Source of the DNA: Bradysia coprophila | Lineage: Eukaryota > Arthropoda > Insecta > Diptera > Sciaridae | Direction of reading: 5' to 3' | Assembly: GCF_014529535.1 (NCBI RefSeq) | Contig: NW_023503555.1 | Span: forward strand, 806,001 to 870,000 | DNA length: 64,000 nucleotides | Shown: positions 23,290 to 34,216 of the stretch, piece after piece | Layout: every line of letters begins with the position of its first letter | Numbering within the stretch: position 1 is the stretch's first letter | Notes under the pieces: model-generated | Databases searched by the model: none | The model's input: only the letters and a program-made list of their open reading frames with translations | Told to the model about the DNA's origin: nothing | Translations under genes and position numbers: made by a program

Positions 23290-24891
23290 ATGATTTTTTT
23301 GCTGTACATGATATTAGCAATTTTAACGACAACCATTTCGTCAGACGACACAGTCAATCTTTTTCAAAAAAACAATCTTCAGCAATACAATATTACCCAG
23401 ATGAGTCTTTTTGAGTTTCTCGACACTTTAAACTTAACAAAGGTTGACCATTCTGTAGCCAATGATGCTTATGGTGAAACCAGCTCCATTGACAGCACAC
23501 CAGACGCACCTTACCAAAATGATCATACATCGAGTCCTTACGATGTGACATCGGATTTATCAGTCGTTTCGAACGATTCTACCGAGGCAAAGAAACGATT
23601 TATCACTGATACGCAACTGGACATGACGATGGACGCTGTAGCAAAAGTGGTTACATTAGAAATTCAAAGTGAAATGTTTTCTTCGACCTGGGAATATTTA
23701 AATAAATTAAATTTTGACAATGAACAGATTATCACAAGTGTTGTGAAATATACGATGGACACTAAATATTTGAGTGGATGTAGTCGATTGAACAATTTGT
23801 TAAGTTTTATAAACCACACATCCGACGAGGATATGAGATTTTTTGCATACAATACGTTGTTCCATGAAATTTCTTACGATCCAAAGCTAAGTGAACAGAC
23901 AACGAACTGGCTATCATTGCAACACTTTGTTAGTCACGATGTTTCGATTGATTCGAATTCACAATATCCAAATTTGCTAACTGAAATCGAATCGAAAACT
24001 AATGACGTTCTGGATTCGCCATCCTTTGACCAGTTGAACGGCGATGTCTGCACGTACATTTACTTGGGGAACCAAACAATATACGCGGAGTATTTGATTA
24101 AACGATTCTGTTCAACTGATCCGGCTAACATACATGTGCTGTGGAAAATTATCCAAGATAAATCACTATCTGCAGACGCTATAATACAATTCGTTGAGGA
24201 ATTGGAACGAAATAATCGATTGAATTACACAATAATGGCTTTACCACACATAAGAAATAAGTGGTGTTCGATGTATAGTCAACCAAACATTTGCCAGCAA
24301 CTACTTGATGTATATCCGGAAGGCTCTATTTTAAGAGATTTCTTGACCGTTACGAATGAATTTTACATCAAAAATGCTTACAGTGGTGAATATCTGTGCT
24401 ATGGCTCATACTCATACTTGTACTCAAGCTACTACAGATCAAGTAATATTTTTACGTGTGGAAAGAAAAATTCTACGTGGACACTCGGTGGTAAAAATGG
24501 ATTTCTTATCGTTAGCGGGGATGGTTCGAGCAGAAATATTGCTTTGGAGAAATGTGAACATCATAACGATTGGTACATTGCTTTGAAGGAAACATACAGT
24601 TCTTCTTTCTATGGATATTATGAAAATGAAAAATTTCATTGGGAATTAGAAACCGACAATGTCGCCAGCAATCAGTTTCGGTTGAAAAGTCTCAAAACTG
24701 GCGGATATTTACGAGTTGGTCCACACGACGATTTATTAATTTCGATTCCGGAATGCAGTCAGAGTGACGAACGAAAAAGTGAATGGATCATGGAACGCGC
24801 ATTATCTTATTATATAAATGATGATGGCGAGATCGAGAGTAAGAGTTCAGATGAACTGACTGGATGGACTGATTCAAATGAAGAATGGTGA
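23290..24891 (+). CDS. Secreted protein with beta-trefoil-like C-terminal domain, intronless
   Basis: I do not recognise an exact family. The frame is open further upstream but only from a GTG; the first ATG is at 23290 and opens a signal peptide (MIFLLYMILAILTTTISS), giving 533 residues. Residues about 20-100 are Ser/Thr/Asp-rich and low complexity with N-glycosylation sequons; 105-350 is predicted helical with scattered cysteines; 357-502 has three related blocks (FYIKNAYSGEYLCYGS, GFLIVSGDGSSRNIALEK, FRLKSLKTGGYLRVG) separated by W/F-containing strands, the pattern of a beta-trefoil as in other insect secreted proteins with the 'IKN..Y.EYLY' repeat. The tail is acidic. The reading frame is intact with ordinary codon use, and no introns are needed, unlike all neighbours. 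A haemolymph, salivary or gut role is possible but is a guess. Confidence 0.65.
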   Translation: MIFLLYMILAILTTTISSDDTVNLFQKNNLQQYNITQMSLFEFLDTLNLTKVDHSVANDAYGETSSIDSTPDAPYQNDHTSSPYDVTSDLSVVSNDSTEAKKRFITDTQLDMTMDAVAKVVTLEIQSEMFSSTWEYLNKLNFDNEQIITSVVKYTMDTKYLSGCSRLNNLLSFINHTSDEDMRFFAYNTLFHEISYDPKLSEQTTNWLSLQHFVSHDVSIDSNSQYPNLLTEIESKTNDVLDSPSFDQLNGDVCTYIYLGNQTIYAEYLIKRFCSTDPANIHVLWKIIQDKSLSADAIIQFVEELERNNRLNYTIMALPHIRNKWCSMYSQPNICQQLLDVYPEGSILRDFLTVTNEFYIKNAYSGEYLCYGSYSYLYSSYYRSSNIFTCGKKNSTWTLGGKNGFLIVSGDGSSRNIALEKCEHHNDWYIALKETYSSSFYGYYENEKFHWELETDNVASNQFRLKSLKTGGYLRVGPHDDLLISIPECSQSDERKSEWIMERALSYYINDDGEIESKSSDELTGWTDSNEEW

Positions 24892-25443
24892 AGAGTGAGG
24901 TATATTGATCATGAATTGGATTTTATAGTACAATTCGTTGGTATTGATATGGAGAATTCTGACAAATAGAGATTTTAAAGTTTATATAATGGGCAATTCC
25001 ATTGTTTCAAATTTTGCTAATTTTTATTAAAAATTACAAACTGGACCCCAAGTTTCCGTATAACATCAGAAAGGAAACATTAGCGAATTATGAGAAAAGT
25101 GAAATTTCACTGATTTAGCCATGAGGTTGGCGATGTTAATAGAAGTTTTTTTTTTGTTTTAATTGTTAAAAAACAAACATCGCAAGCCTATTCGAAATTT
25201 CATTTTCCTTATAATTCACTAATATGACGTATCTCCTTTCTACATTTAATTCTTCAAATGAGATTGATATTTAAAGCATTTTGATTCCCTTTATGACACG
25301 TTCAGTTAAACAATCAAGTTAAACAACCACAAGTTAATGGCGAGGTGAAGGGTTACGACAAGAATGTGCCATTTTTGTAGTACCTAGTTTTTGCCAAATT
25401 TTTTTTTGTCAACATCCTTCGTGTCTTTCCCTTACAATATTAG

Positions 25444-25502
25444 CAATTGACTGTTAACTAACAGGAAATATTCAATATTTCCTGTTAGTTGACAGTCAAT
25501 TG
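25444..25502. repeat. Near-perfect 59-bp hairpin
   Basis: Two 29-bp arms (opening caattgactgt, closing acagtcaattg) pair with one mismatch around a single base. The arms are too tight for a standard miRNA precursor loop. Confidence 0.75.
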
Positions 25503-25998
25503 CCCTGAACCAGTCTGTTACCAGTTCCAATATTTCTAGCAACTTACAAAGTGTAAAAATTGTGAAATAAACATGTCGCAAGTTACGTGGAATTGCCCAT
25601 ATACATACGAATATAGGAGTAGAGTAGATGCTTATTAACCTCCAATATTTAGTGAATCTACCAATTAAATAAATGCAATGTACACTGATGAAGTACCTCA
25701 TTATTTCCGTCCCTTGTATTCTCTAAAAGTATAAATTCTGTGAGCCCTTGTAAGGAAGTGGATACGCGATCATAATTAGGTGACCGGATCAGCACTAATT
25801 GCGGGACTGGTACCATTCGGCAGCACTAATTCAAGGCGTAACTAGTGCCATTAACCCCAACATAGCACTAGAAAGCTGAAGCTAAGGTGGGGTGAAATTA
25901 AAGAGAATGAACTTCAAAGGATGTTTAACGTTTCTAACAGGCGGAGACCTAAACGAAGTTACCGTAAGGACACCTTAACACTTAACTTTACTGTAACC

Positions 25999-26290
25999 TT
26001 TAGTAACATAGGCCTAAAAATGTGAAGAAATAGTTATTTATACAACCGAGTGATAAATGCTTTTTTAGGCACTAGATGTGAAGATTGTCACTAGAGGCCG
26101 TGGGCCGAGTGCATCACTTCGACAAAAAATATATGTGAAGAGCGTGAATAGTGTCACACCCTTGGCCGAGTGTGACAATACACATCGTGCGCCTAAAAAA
26201 GAATTTATCATTCATCGAGGTTTATACTACTTTTGTCCTACTTTTCGTCACTTGTTACGAAAAACAATGTTTCATTTGACTAAAATCACA
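25999..26290. mobile_element. Palindromic repeat, AGTTATTTAT family, copy A
   Basis: Shares aatagttatttatacaaccg and gataaatgcttttttaggca with 38613-38810. Inside each copy the gcttttttaggca arm faces tgcgcctaaaaaa, and gatgtgaagattgtcac faces gtgtgacaatacacatc. No coding potential. Confidence 0.65.
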
Positions 26291-26499
26291 CTCAAATGAA
26301 TATATTCGAATATCAGTTGTTTGTGTAAACAATTCAATTCATCTTTCTATTCGGTATAAACACAACTGATCTTACCATACAGCGGTATTAAATGAAAGAT
26401 AAATTTTAGTCACAGGAAAATATGTCTCATGTTTCTGGGCCGAAAACGAAGGCTTTTCTAAAGCCTGTTAGCTTACAACGATTGTTTTTAAGCACTTTC

Positions 26500-26770
26500 A
26501 CGCTCTCGCGAAATTGCCTAAAATCAATCGTACAAAACAAAACAGATACGCAAATGACTTTTTCATGCTTCGGGCCGAAAATGAGGGTAATTTTTGATTT
26601 TCTCTAGAGTTTTCGGCCCTTTGCATGAAAACTCACATGTGTACCTGATTTGCACGATTGATTTTAGGAACTTTCGCTTGTAAGCCTCACTCCGTTCGAA
26701 CTACAACTCGCGAAACTACCTAAAATCAATCGTGCAAATCAGGTACACAAAAGACTATTTTGCCCTCACC
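26500..26770. repeat. Local inverted and direct repeats around AAAATCAATCGTGC
   Basis: cctaaaatcaatcgtacaaa, ttgcacgattgattttagg and cctaaaatcaatcgtgcaaa occur in succession, with actcgcgaaa repeated before two of them and gggccgaaaa facing ttttcggccc. Confidence 0.5.
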
Positions 26771-26822
26771 GAGTCGACCGAAAGTCAAAGCCTTTCGCAT
26801 ATCCTGTAGGAAAGATTACTTA

Positions 26823-27037
26823 AGTATAGTTTCCACTTAAAAAGAGCACTCTGTTTAGACTCCGTTTACATGACAGTTGTAAAATAGAACAAAGGAACTG
26901 TCACGTAAACGGAGTAAAAAATTGAAATAAATTCAATTTCCACTCCTTTTGCGTGACAGTTCTTTTGTTCAATTTTACAACTGTCATGTAAACGGAGGCT
27001 AAACGGAGTGCTCTTTTTAAGTGGAAACTATACTTTA
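26823..27037. mobile_element. Foldback MITE with ~95-bp arms
   Basis: The left arm starts aagtatagtttccacttaaa and continues agagcactc...ctccgtttacatgacagt. The right arm is its inverse and ends taagtggaaactatactt. Arms pair along nearly their full length and the centre is an AT-rich mini-palindrome (aattgaaataaattcaatt). The target duplication is not clear. Confidence 0.7.
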
Positions 27038-27401
27038 CAATACAAAGTTGACTTTCGTTGACTTATAAATCTGAAGCTGTATGCACCTGCGAAGTTCTTT
27101 TAGAATTCTTAAAAAAGATAAAAATTTAAATCTAAAACCTGTCCTACAGCTAGTAAGAGGTAAGTAAGTAAGTAAGTCGATTTGTTGTATTTTATAAGGA
27201 TTCATGCGAGTGGTGAAAATCAAATTTTAACTTTGGTTTTTGTACATCTTACCAAATGCACTGCAAACAGTATAAATAGCATCAAATATGTTGATTGAAA
27301 CAGCACTCAGTAGAAAATGGTTCAGCTAAACTAAACCTGCATTTTAATCCAACAAGAAAGTTATACTATTATACTGTGCAGTAATGCAATGAAAGCATAC
27401 T

Positions 27402-27601
27402 CTATAGACTGTTATGATCAGAGCGAGAAAACAGAAGACTAGTTATTATAACTTGCCTTGGGGTACTTGTCAAAGTATTTGCTTCTCTTTCAAAGTGGTA
27501 CGTTGAGAGCAAGAGGACCTGGACCGGAGACCAGTTTATTTTAACTTGCCTTGGGGCACTTGTCGAAATCTCTTCTTCTCTTTCACCATAACACTCTATA
27601 G
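27402..27601. mobile_element. MITE family Y, intact copy
   Basis: The ends CTATAGACTGTTATG and, inverted, CTATAGAGTGTTATG enclose two related units (aacttgccttggggtactt gtcaaa / aacttgccttggggcacttg tcgaaa). A second copy at 39018-40495 is split by another element. Confidence 0.65.
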
Positions 27602-28024
27602 ATATGGTCTAATGTTAAAATTTGTATGGAGCGGAAGAAATAGCGATTTCATATAAACAAACTCACCTCTCAACGAAAATCATCGAAAGGTGAGTTTCTT
27701 GGAGCAGTGCTGTGTGATTTCCTAAGTGAAAATTAGACCCTGATTTCAATTCCTGTCGGTACTGATCAGCATTAAACTAATTATTAAACCCACAACACTA
27801 CACTGACCGGACTCCTTTTTCAATTTAACTGGTCACACTGGTCTGCTGTCAAGTGTCATTTTCAATAGCGCCAAAGTTTGCGTCATAACCTCAACAATAC
27901 CTTGGTCGCCCGAATAAACTCCCATCGTAAATCTGAATTTCTATCGTAAAACAGGACAGGTTTCCTTAAAAATTCGTTTATTTCTCGTGTAAAGAGTGTT
28001 GCATTAGAAATTCTTGTTGTCAAA

Positions 28025-30706
28025 ATGTTTGTCGTGAAAAGAGGTAAGCTGGATGGGCGTTAATTTTGATCCTTCAAATTGCACAATCCAACGAAATATG
28101 GAAATTGTATTTCAGGTGGCCGGAAAGAGGCCGTAAACTGTGATAAAATAACGTCTCGCATCCAGAAATTGTGCTATGGTCTGAACATGGACTTCGTTGA
28201 TCCGGTAAATGATTTATTTGATTGATTTCGAGTGCTTTTAAATGAACGTAGTTTAGGCGCGTACGACGCTTTCATTGTTGTTTGAACATTCCTTTGTGTA
28301 AATATTTATGTCCTTCGTCCGTCTCATTAAACGATAATTGCCCATCTGTCCTTGGATTTAACTTACGACCAAATTATGGTTCACAGGTGGCCATCAAATC
28401 AAAGGTGGTGAAAGGGCTTTACAATGGAGTGACCACAGCTGAATTGGACAGTTTAGCGGCAGATGTTGCTGCTACTATGTCAACGAACCATGCAGACTAT
28501 GCCCAGTTGGCTGCCCGCATCGTCGTATCAAATCTGCACAAGGAAACGAAAAAACAATTTTCCGGTCAGTCCAAAGACTACAGCAACAGTAACGGCCCTT
28601 ATATCCTAACTCGTTTGACCATTTCCAGATGTCATGCACGATTTGTATCATGCCAAGAAACCCGTTCTGGAAGAGCCAGCACCACTCATATCCGAATTCC
28701 ATTACAACATCATCCGGACCAATTCGAATCGATTGAATTCGGAAATCATTTACGACCGTGATTTCAGCTACAGCTACTTCGGCTTCAGAACACTGGAACG
28801 GTCGTGCTTGCTCAAGATCAATGGGAAAACGGTTGAACGACCGCAACATATGCTGATGAGAGTTGCCATTGGTATCCATGGCAGTGACATCGATGCCGCC
28901 ATTCAGACATATAAACTTCTGTCGGAGAATTTTATGTCACATTCAATATCGACGCTATCGGGTGCCGCGACGAACAACGCTCAACTGGCGTCGTCGTATT
29001 TGGTTGCAATGAAAGACGACAGCATCAATGGCATCTACTACAGTTTGAAGGAATGCGGTAAACTTTCCGCCACGGCTGACGTTGGATTTAATGTGCATTG
29101 TATCCGGGCCAAGGGCAGCTACATAGCTGGAACGAACGGAATTTCGAATGGTTTGGTTCCGCTTCTACGTGTCTACAACAACAATGCTTTGATGTTCAAC
29201 ACTGGTGAGACTAAGTCACCAGTCGGCGTTTTCGTTGAGCCATGGCATGCCGACGTTTTGGATTTCTTAGAGCTGGGCAAAAGTACGGGGAAGGATGAAA
29301 TTCGTGCCACCGAATTGTCGTACGGTCTTTGGATACCGGATCTGTTTATGAAGCGTGTGGAGAGCAATGGTGATTGGAGTTTGATGTGTCCGCACGAATG
29401 TCCCGGCTTGTACAACGTTTGGGGCGATGAATTCGACATACTTTATCTAAAATACGAAGCAGAGGGACGATTTATTCGCAAAATGAAGGCACAAGATCTG
29501 TGGGCTGCTATTGTTTCGTCACAAACTGATACCGGTGCTCCGTTTCTGTTGTACAAAGACACCTGCAATCGGAAAAGTAACCAACAGAATGCCGGCACGA
29601 TGCGGTGCAGTAACGTTGGCACGGAAATTCTTCATAATTCGTCCGAACAGGAGCCGGCATCATGCCCGTCCGGAGTCATTACATTGAGTAAAATTGTGAC
29701 GAAAAATCGTAAATTTGACTTTGTTAAACTCAAAGAAATCGCGAAAACTCTCACCCACAATCTCAACAAAATCATCGATAGCAATGCGTATTCTGCGCCG
29801 GGAGCTGAATCAGTTGCTAAGGAAAAGTATAGGGCAATTGCTATTGGTGTGCAAGGACTAGCTGATGCTTTTATCATAATGCGACTGCCACATGAATCCG
29901 AAGCGGCTCATCTACTTAATCAACAAATTTTCGAGACCATTTACTACGGAGCCTTAGAAGCTAGCTGCGAACTAGCCGAGAAATACGGAACATATTCTTC
30001 CTACAAAGACAGTCCGGTAAGCAAAGGCATTCTTCAGTACGACATGTGGAACAAAACTCCGACTAATTTGTGGGACTGGCAATCACTCAAATCCAAGATA
30101 ATGAGCCACGGCGTCCGTAATTCCTTGCTGGTGGCTGCCGGATCCACCACTGCCACATCTCACATAATCGCATGCAATCAGTCATTCGAACCGCTTCTAT
30201 CGAACATTCATTTTGAACGTGTCGGCAGCAGTGACATCAAGCTTGTGAATCACTTACTGATCAAAGATTTGGCCGACCTGAATCTCTGGACGGAAGACAT
30301 AAAAAACAAAATTCTGTCGGCGAATGGATCCATTCAAGCGATAAACGTTATTCCAGCCAACATTCGCGAGTTGTACAAAACCGTTTATGAACTGTCCGTC
30401 AAAAATTTAATGAAAATGGCAGCCGATCGCGGAGCATTTATCGATCAAAGTCAATCGTTCAACATTTACATGAACGCTCCGACGTACGGTAAAATCACTT
30501 CCATGCATTTCTACGGATGGAATTTGGGTTTGAAGACTGGCCTGTATCGTCTGCAGACGACCAAAGATGCGTCGCCCAGTCGTACGCCGATGATGGCTAA
30601 GCAAATCACCGAAACGACGGAAGAGAAACGCGCCAAAGAGAAACGTTTGGGTGATATGGTTTGTTCGTTGGAGAATAAGGATGCCTGCCTGTCGTGTGGA
30701 TCATGA
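28025..30706 (+). CDS. Ribonucleotide reductase large-subunit paralogue lacking catalytic residues (R1 pseudoenzyme)
   Basis: Homologue of class Ia R1, which reduces ribonucleoside diphosphates using a thiyl radical. Exons 28025-28043, 28116-28204, 28387-28564 and 28629-30706 encode 787 residues without interruption. The first three exon lengths (19/89/178) equal those of the canonical gene at 35650-38251, so this is a DNA-level duplicate, not a retrocopy. Kept: N-terminal ATP cone ([30 protein letters not shown]), much of the barrel ([17 protein letters not shown]) and the C-terminal CLSCGS that normally re-reduces the site. Lost: the radical cysteine (CSNVGTEI, Gly426 for Cys429), the redox Cys218 (now Ser), one tyrosine of the YY radical relay (GLYRL, Arg736), the SAGGIG loop, specificity loop DQGGNKRPG and the PTASTAQ phosphate loop. 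Cys441 remains. Catalysis should be impossible; the open frame suggests another role, for example an allosteric or assembly partner. Confidence 0.92.
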
Positions 30707-31379
30707 TGAGGAGGATTGAGGCTAATTCTTTAGGAAATTTTTTTCGACAATAACATCTCGTCGCATCAATGGAAATGATTTTAATTCGCGTTCATTCGAC
30801 TTATTTTTTTTATTATTATTCTTTTTAAGTAACCTACCTACCGGCTGTCGTATCCCTATTTTTTTTCGACAATTTATTATAATCCATAGACGTGACGATA
30901 CATTTTGCATTTTCATTTGTGGGGTATTCGAATGAGATTGTTGGAGGAATACAGTGATAAAATGCAGTACAATCTGGCTGAGAACGTGAATAGAAATAGA
31001 GGTAAGGTAAGAGTAAAACCCGAACGCTTAGCTCCGTATTAAAACAACAGATTTAGGAACTCAAGTGTGGGGTCTCAGAAAACCCAAAATTTCTGATTCG
31101 CGTACATTTTCCATTCACTCAAAGCCTATCTATCTTGACGAATCTACCTTCATCTTGTTAAGTACGTCAAATACTTAAAATCGGACTTAAAACCTTTAGG
31201 CTCAGCTTTGTCATCTTGAAAACCAAAATTTTCGGTTCGGTTAACGCGCCAGATTTTGCCTATCAGGATTTTAGATACCACAATTATTGGACAGTGTAAC
31301 ATTCGACTTACACTTTTAAAAGCAAATTCCCACAATTAAGATACATTTCATGTCATTGTCAAGTCCGCAGTGCAAGTAG

Positions 31380-32413
31380 TGTTAGATTCTCAATAATTCC
31401 AGGGCAGTAAATCACAAGACTTGGTTTTATACAAAGGGAATTTATTAAAGGAACGTCCAAATAGTTTGACTAATATAAAAGAAGTGAAGATTCTGATACA
31501 TTTTCTTCAAGGCACACTATTCTAGAGCATAGGATTACTTGATCATTCAATTGGAAATCCAACACACCTCCTCAATTGAATAATCAAGTAACACCTTTCT
31601 AGAACAATATTTTGACACCTCCTTAATCAAATTAACTCAACACACAATCCACTTCCACACAGTTGTAGTTTTCAATACGTTCGATTTCGCCATCCTTCTC
31701 CTTGCTGTGGCCAAAATCCATATTTCCCAATTTCAAATCCATTAACTTCCAGACGTTAATTCGAGATCAAATTTCTGTTCTATTGCTCAATTCTGTTGCT
31801 ATACTTCTGACTCAAATCTGTTGCTCAAATCTATTGCTCCACAGCTCAATTCTGTTGCTCAATCCTATTGCCGTTTCCAATGCTCAAATTTCTTGCTCAA
31901 ACTCAAAACTGACCACGTTCCATTCGAAATTCGTTAATGGATTCCTTCCTTCAATTCTTCTTTTCAACACTTCACGAATATCAGCTGGACTATGGCGTGC
32001 GCCACTCCCAACACCACTGACACCGTTCCAATTCCAGTACCATCCCAACACAGTTCCAATTCCATCGCGATTCCGTTTTGCAATCATCCTCGATTTCCAA
32101 AAGTATTGTCCATATTGAAATCTGTACGACACGATTCAATTCAATTCAATTAAATTTATCAACTTTCCGGCCGTAATATTTTTGTCTCTTACATTCTTTC
32201 TCTTCCTGCGTTATCTGGGCCCATAACCTGTTAGATTCTCAATAATTCCAGGGCAGTAAATCACAAGACTTGGTTTTATACAAAGGGAATTTATTAAAGG
32301 AACGTCCAAATAGTTTGACTAATATAAAAGAAGTGAAGATTCTGATACATTTTCTTCAAGGCACACTAGTCTAGAGCATAGGATTACTTGATCATTCAAT
32401 TGGAAATCCAACA
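31380..32413. mobile_element. TRIM (miniature LTR retroelement), complete, recent
   Basis: Two direct repeats of 185 bp (31380-31564 and 32229-32413), each running TGTTAG...CCAACA, are nearly identical. AGTAG is duplicated immediately outside both ends. The 664-bp interior carries no recognisable gag or pol, so the element is non-autonomous and must have relied on another LTR element. Near-identity of the two repeats points to recent insertion. The 5-bp duplication is compatible with several LTR groups; the family cannot be told. Termini look whole. Confidence 0.88.
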
Positions 32414-33289
32414 AGTAGTGCGTTTGTTCCGTTCCTTTTATCTCCCGAAAGAATTGGAATAGATTTGATAATTATATTGCTTTTGTGAGAAGAATGACAG
32501 AAATCATACGCTCTCTGATACTGTTGTTCTCATACATAAGTCCCAAAAACCAAAACTTTCAACAGAGAAACTGCTAGAAGTTTATCTAAATAGTCAAATT
32601 TTTCAAGCGTCCACTGAAAAATGCGGTTTCGGTAAGGCTGTTTTTGAAAAGAGTCCCACAGAGTCACTTAGCCATGAATTACCGAATTAGCTATGAAAAA
32701 TCGCTTGTTTTTGTCACTGGACGCTTTGTCCATCTAATGTTACAAGAACGTTTGACTCTTCGTCTGTAAAATTGCACCGTGCACCCATGAATTTCCTCAA
32801 TAAGATTTCATTATTTTTGATGTTGGTTTCAATATCAACTATTTTGTTTTGTTAATTTATCTTGAATGATAGCAGTGCTATGATATCCGAGATGGTTAAA
32901 TGATAGACGTTTGTTTACGCAATATTAATTTCGAGATTAGATTTTGCTATCCAAGATCACGATCACATTACAAACATTAATTTTTTAAATCAACTGAAAA
33001 TTGTTGATTAATCTCATATTTCTTTGTACACGTACCGCATACTCTCACTAGATGGTTGTTTTCATCGCGAAATCCTGCTTATTCAGCTTAATGTTGAACA
33101 TTTTCGGTACAATTTAGCAGTATATTGGATGCGTCGTGATAAAATGATAAATTGAACAACTCTTCGACTTCATGCAATTGCAATTTTCATGAATTTTTCA
33201 AAAATTTAGAGAATTTAAAGAATTAAAACTGTTTAAGAGTGATATCGCGAAATTTTCAAAAAATTTGTATGGAGGACAAATTTAACGTA

Positions 33290-33795
33290 TCTGGATTTTT
33301 TGACGAGTATGGTACCCATCGAATCCTTGCTTCATTACAAGTTCAACGAGGTATATCTCCGCCTCTCTCGGAATTGTCGTTTTCATGGTAGAGCTGTTTG
33401 AAAAATCGGTGGTTTTCAGGTGGAAATTTTTTCATCCTGATTATCTCGGGTAATAAAGGGTCGACTTCGTTCAAATTTTAGGGGATTGTAGTGCTAGACT
33501 AGGCCGATCACATAATCAAATACGTCGGGCTGTTGACTGTACTGTTGACGGTTTAGGGTTCAATAGGAAGGCTTAGGATCGGTACTTAATAAAAATATAG
33601 AAACTTGCGCTGAAGGGTCTATTTGGTCTATTAATAAGAGATAGGGCAATTTCTAAAATGTCACCTAGTGCTCCAAAGAACTTTCGACTGGTTGTCGACC
33701 ACTTTCATTTTTTTACCTTAAATTTATTTTCCAGAGTTGCTTGATAATGAAGCAAGGATTCGATGGGTACCATACGCGTTAAAAATCCGGATGGC
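33290..33795. mobile_element. Foldback element
   Basis: The left arm (gagtatggtacccatcgaat, then ccttgcttcatta) and the right arm (taatgaagcaagg, then attcgatgggtaccatacgc) pair over about 50 bp. Weaker pairing extends outward (ctggatttttt / aaaaatccgg). Confidence 0.7.
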
Positions 33796-34043
33796 ATGGC
33801 TAGCCGATTGTTCGAAGATTCCACGATATCTCTTTTAAAAATTTGAAAATTCCTGCAATTCTAGTAAATTTTTGTAAATTCTAGAATTTCGAGCCTATTT
33901 TTTGGAATTTTCCAAATTTCGAGATTTTCAAGAATTTTCAAACATTAAGTTGAAATTGATTTTTTTTACTATTCTTAGAATCTTGGAATTTTGGAATCTT
34001 TCAAACAAACTTAGAATTCCCATTAGTCGATGATGCAAATAAT

Positions 34044-34216
34044 TATCTTTACACTAGTGAGGTAAAGTGGCTATTCCCTCACTAGTGAAAACCTTTTCCC
34101 TCGCTCGTAAAGTAAAACGTTATACTTTACACGTGAAATAATTTGATATCTCGTATCCAGATGAGTAAAAGTATCCGAGGGCTTCAGCTCTTCACTGGTA
34201 TAGTAATGTACTATTA
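34044..34216. mobile_element. Dispersed MITE-like repeat, copy 2 (partner at 5.9 kb)
   Basis: Same order of blocks as 5886-6052 with scattered substitutions and a few small indels. Both copies end ctggtatagtaatgtacta. Confidence 0.65.

Larger units (their letters stand above)
24892..28024. other. Gene-free spacer between the secreted protein and the RNR-like gene
   Basis: No assignable ORF. It contains a hairpin, three foldback or palindromic repeats and the direct neighbourhood of the RNR-like promoter. No TATA-type signal could be assigned with confidence. Confidence 0.55.

Noticed and set aside
25444-25502. miRNA precursor
   Set aside because: Loop of about one base and nearly perfect symmetric arms do not fit Drosha/Dicer substrates.
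28282-28761. 159-codon ORF overlapping the start of the RNR-like gene
   Set aside because: It is exon 3 of the RNR-like gene read through an intron and then out of frame.
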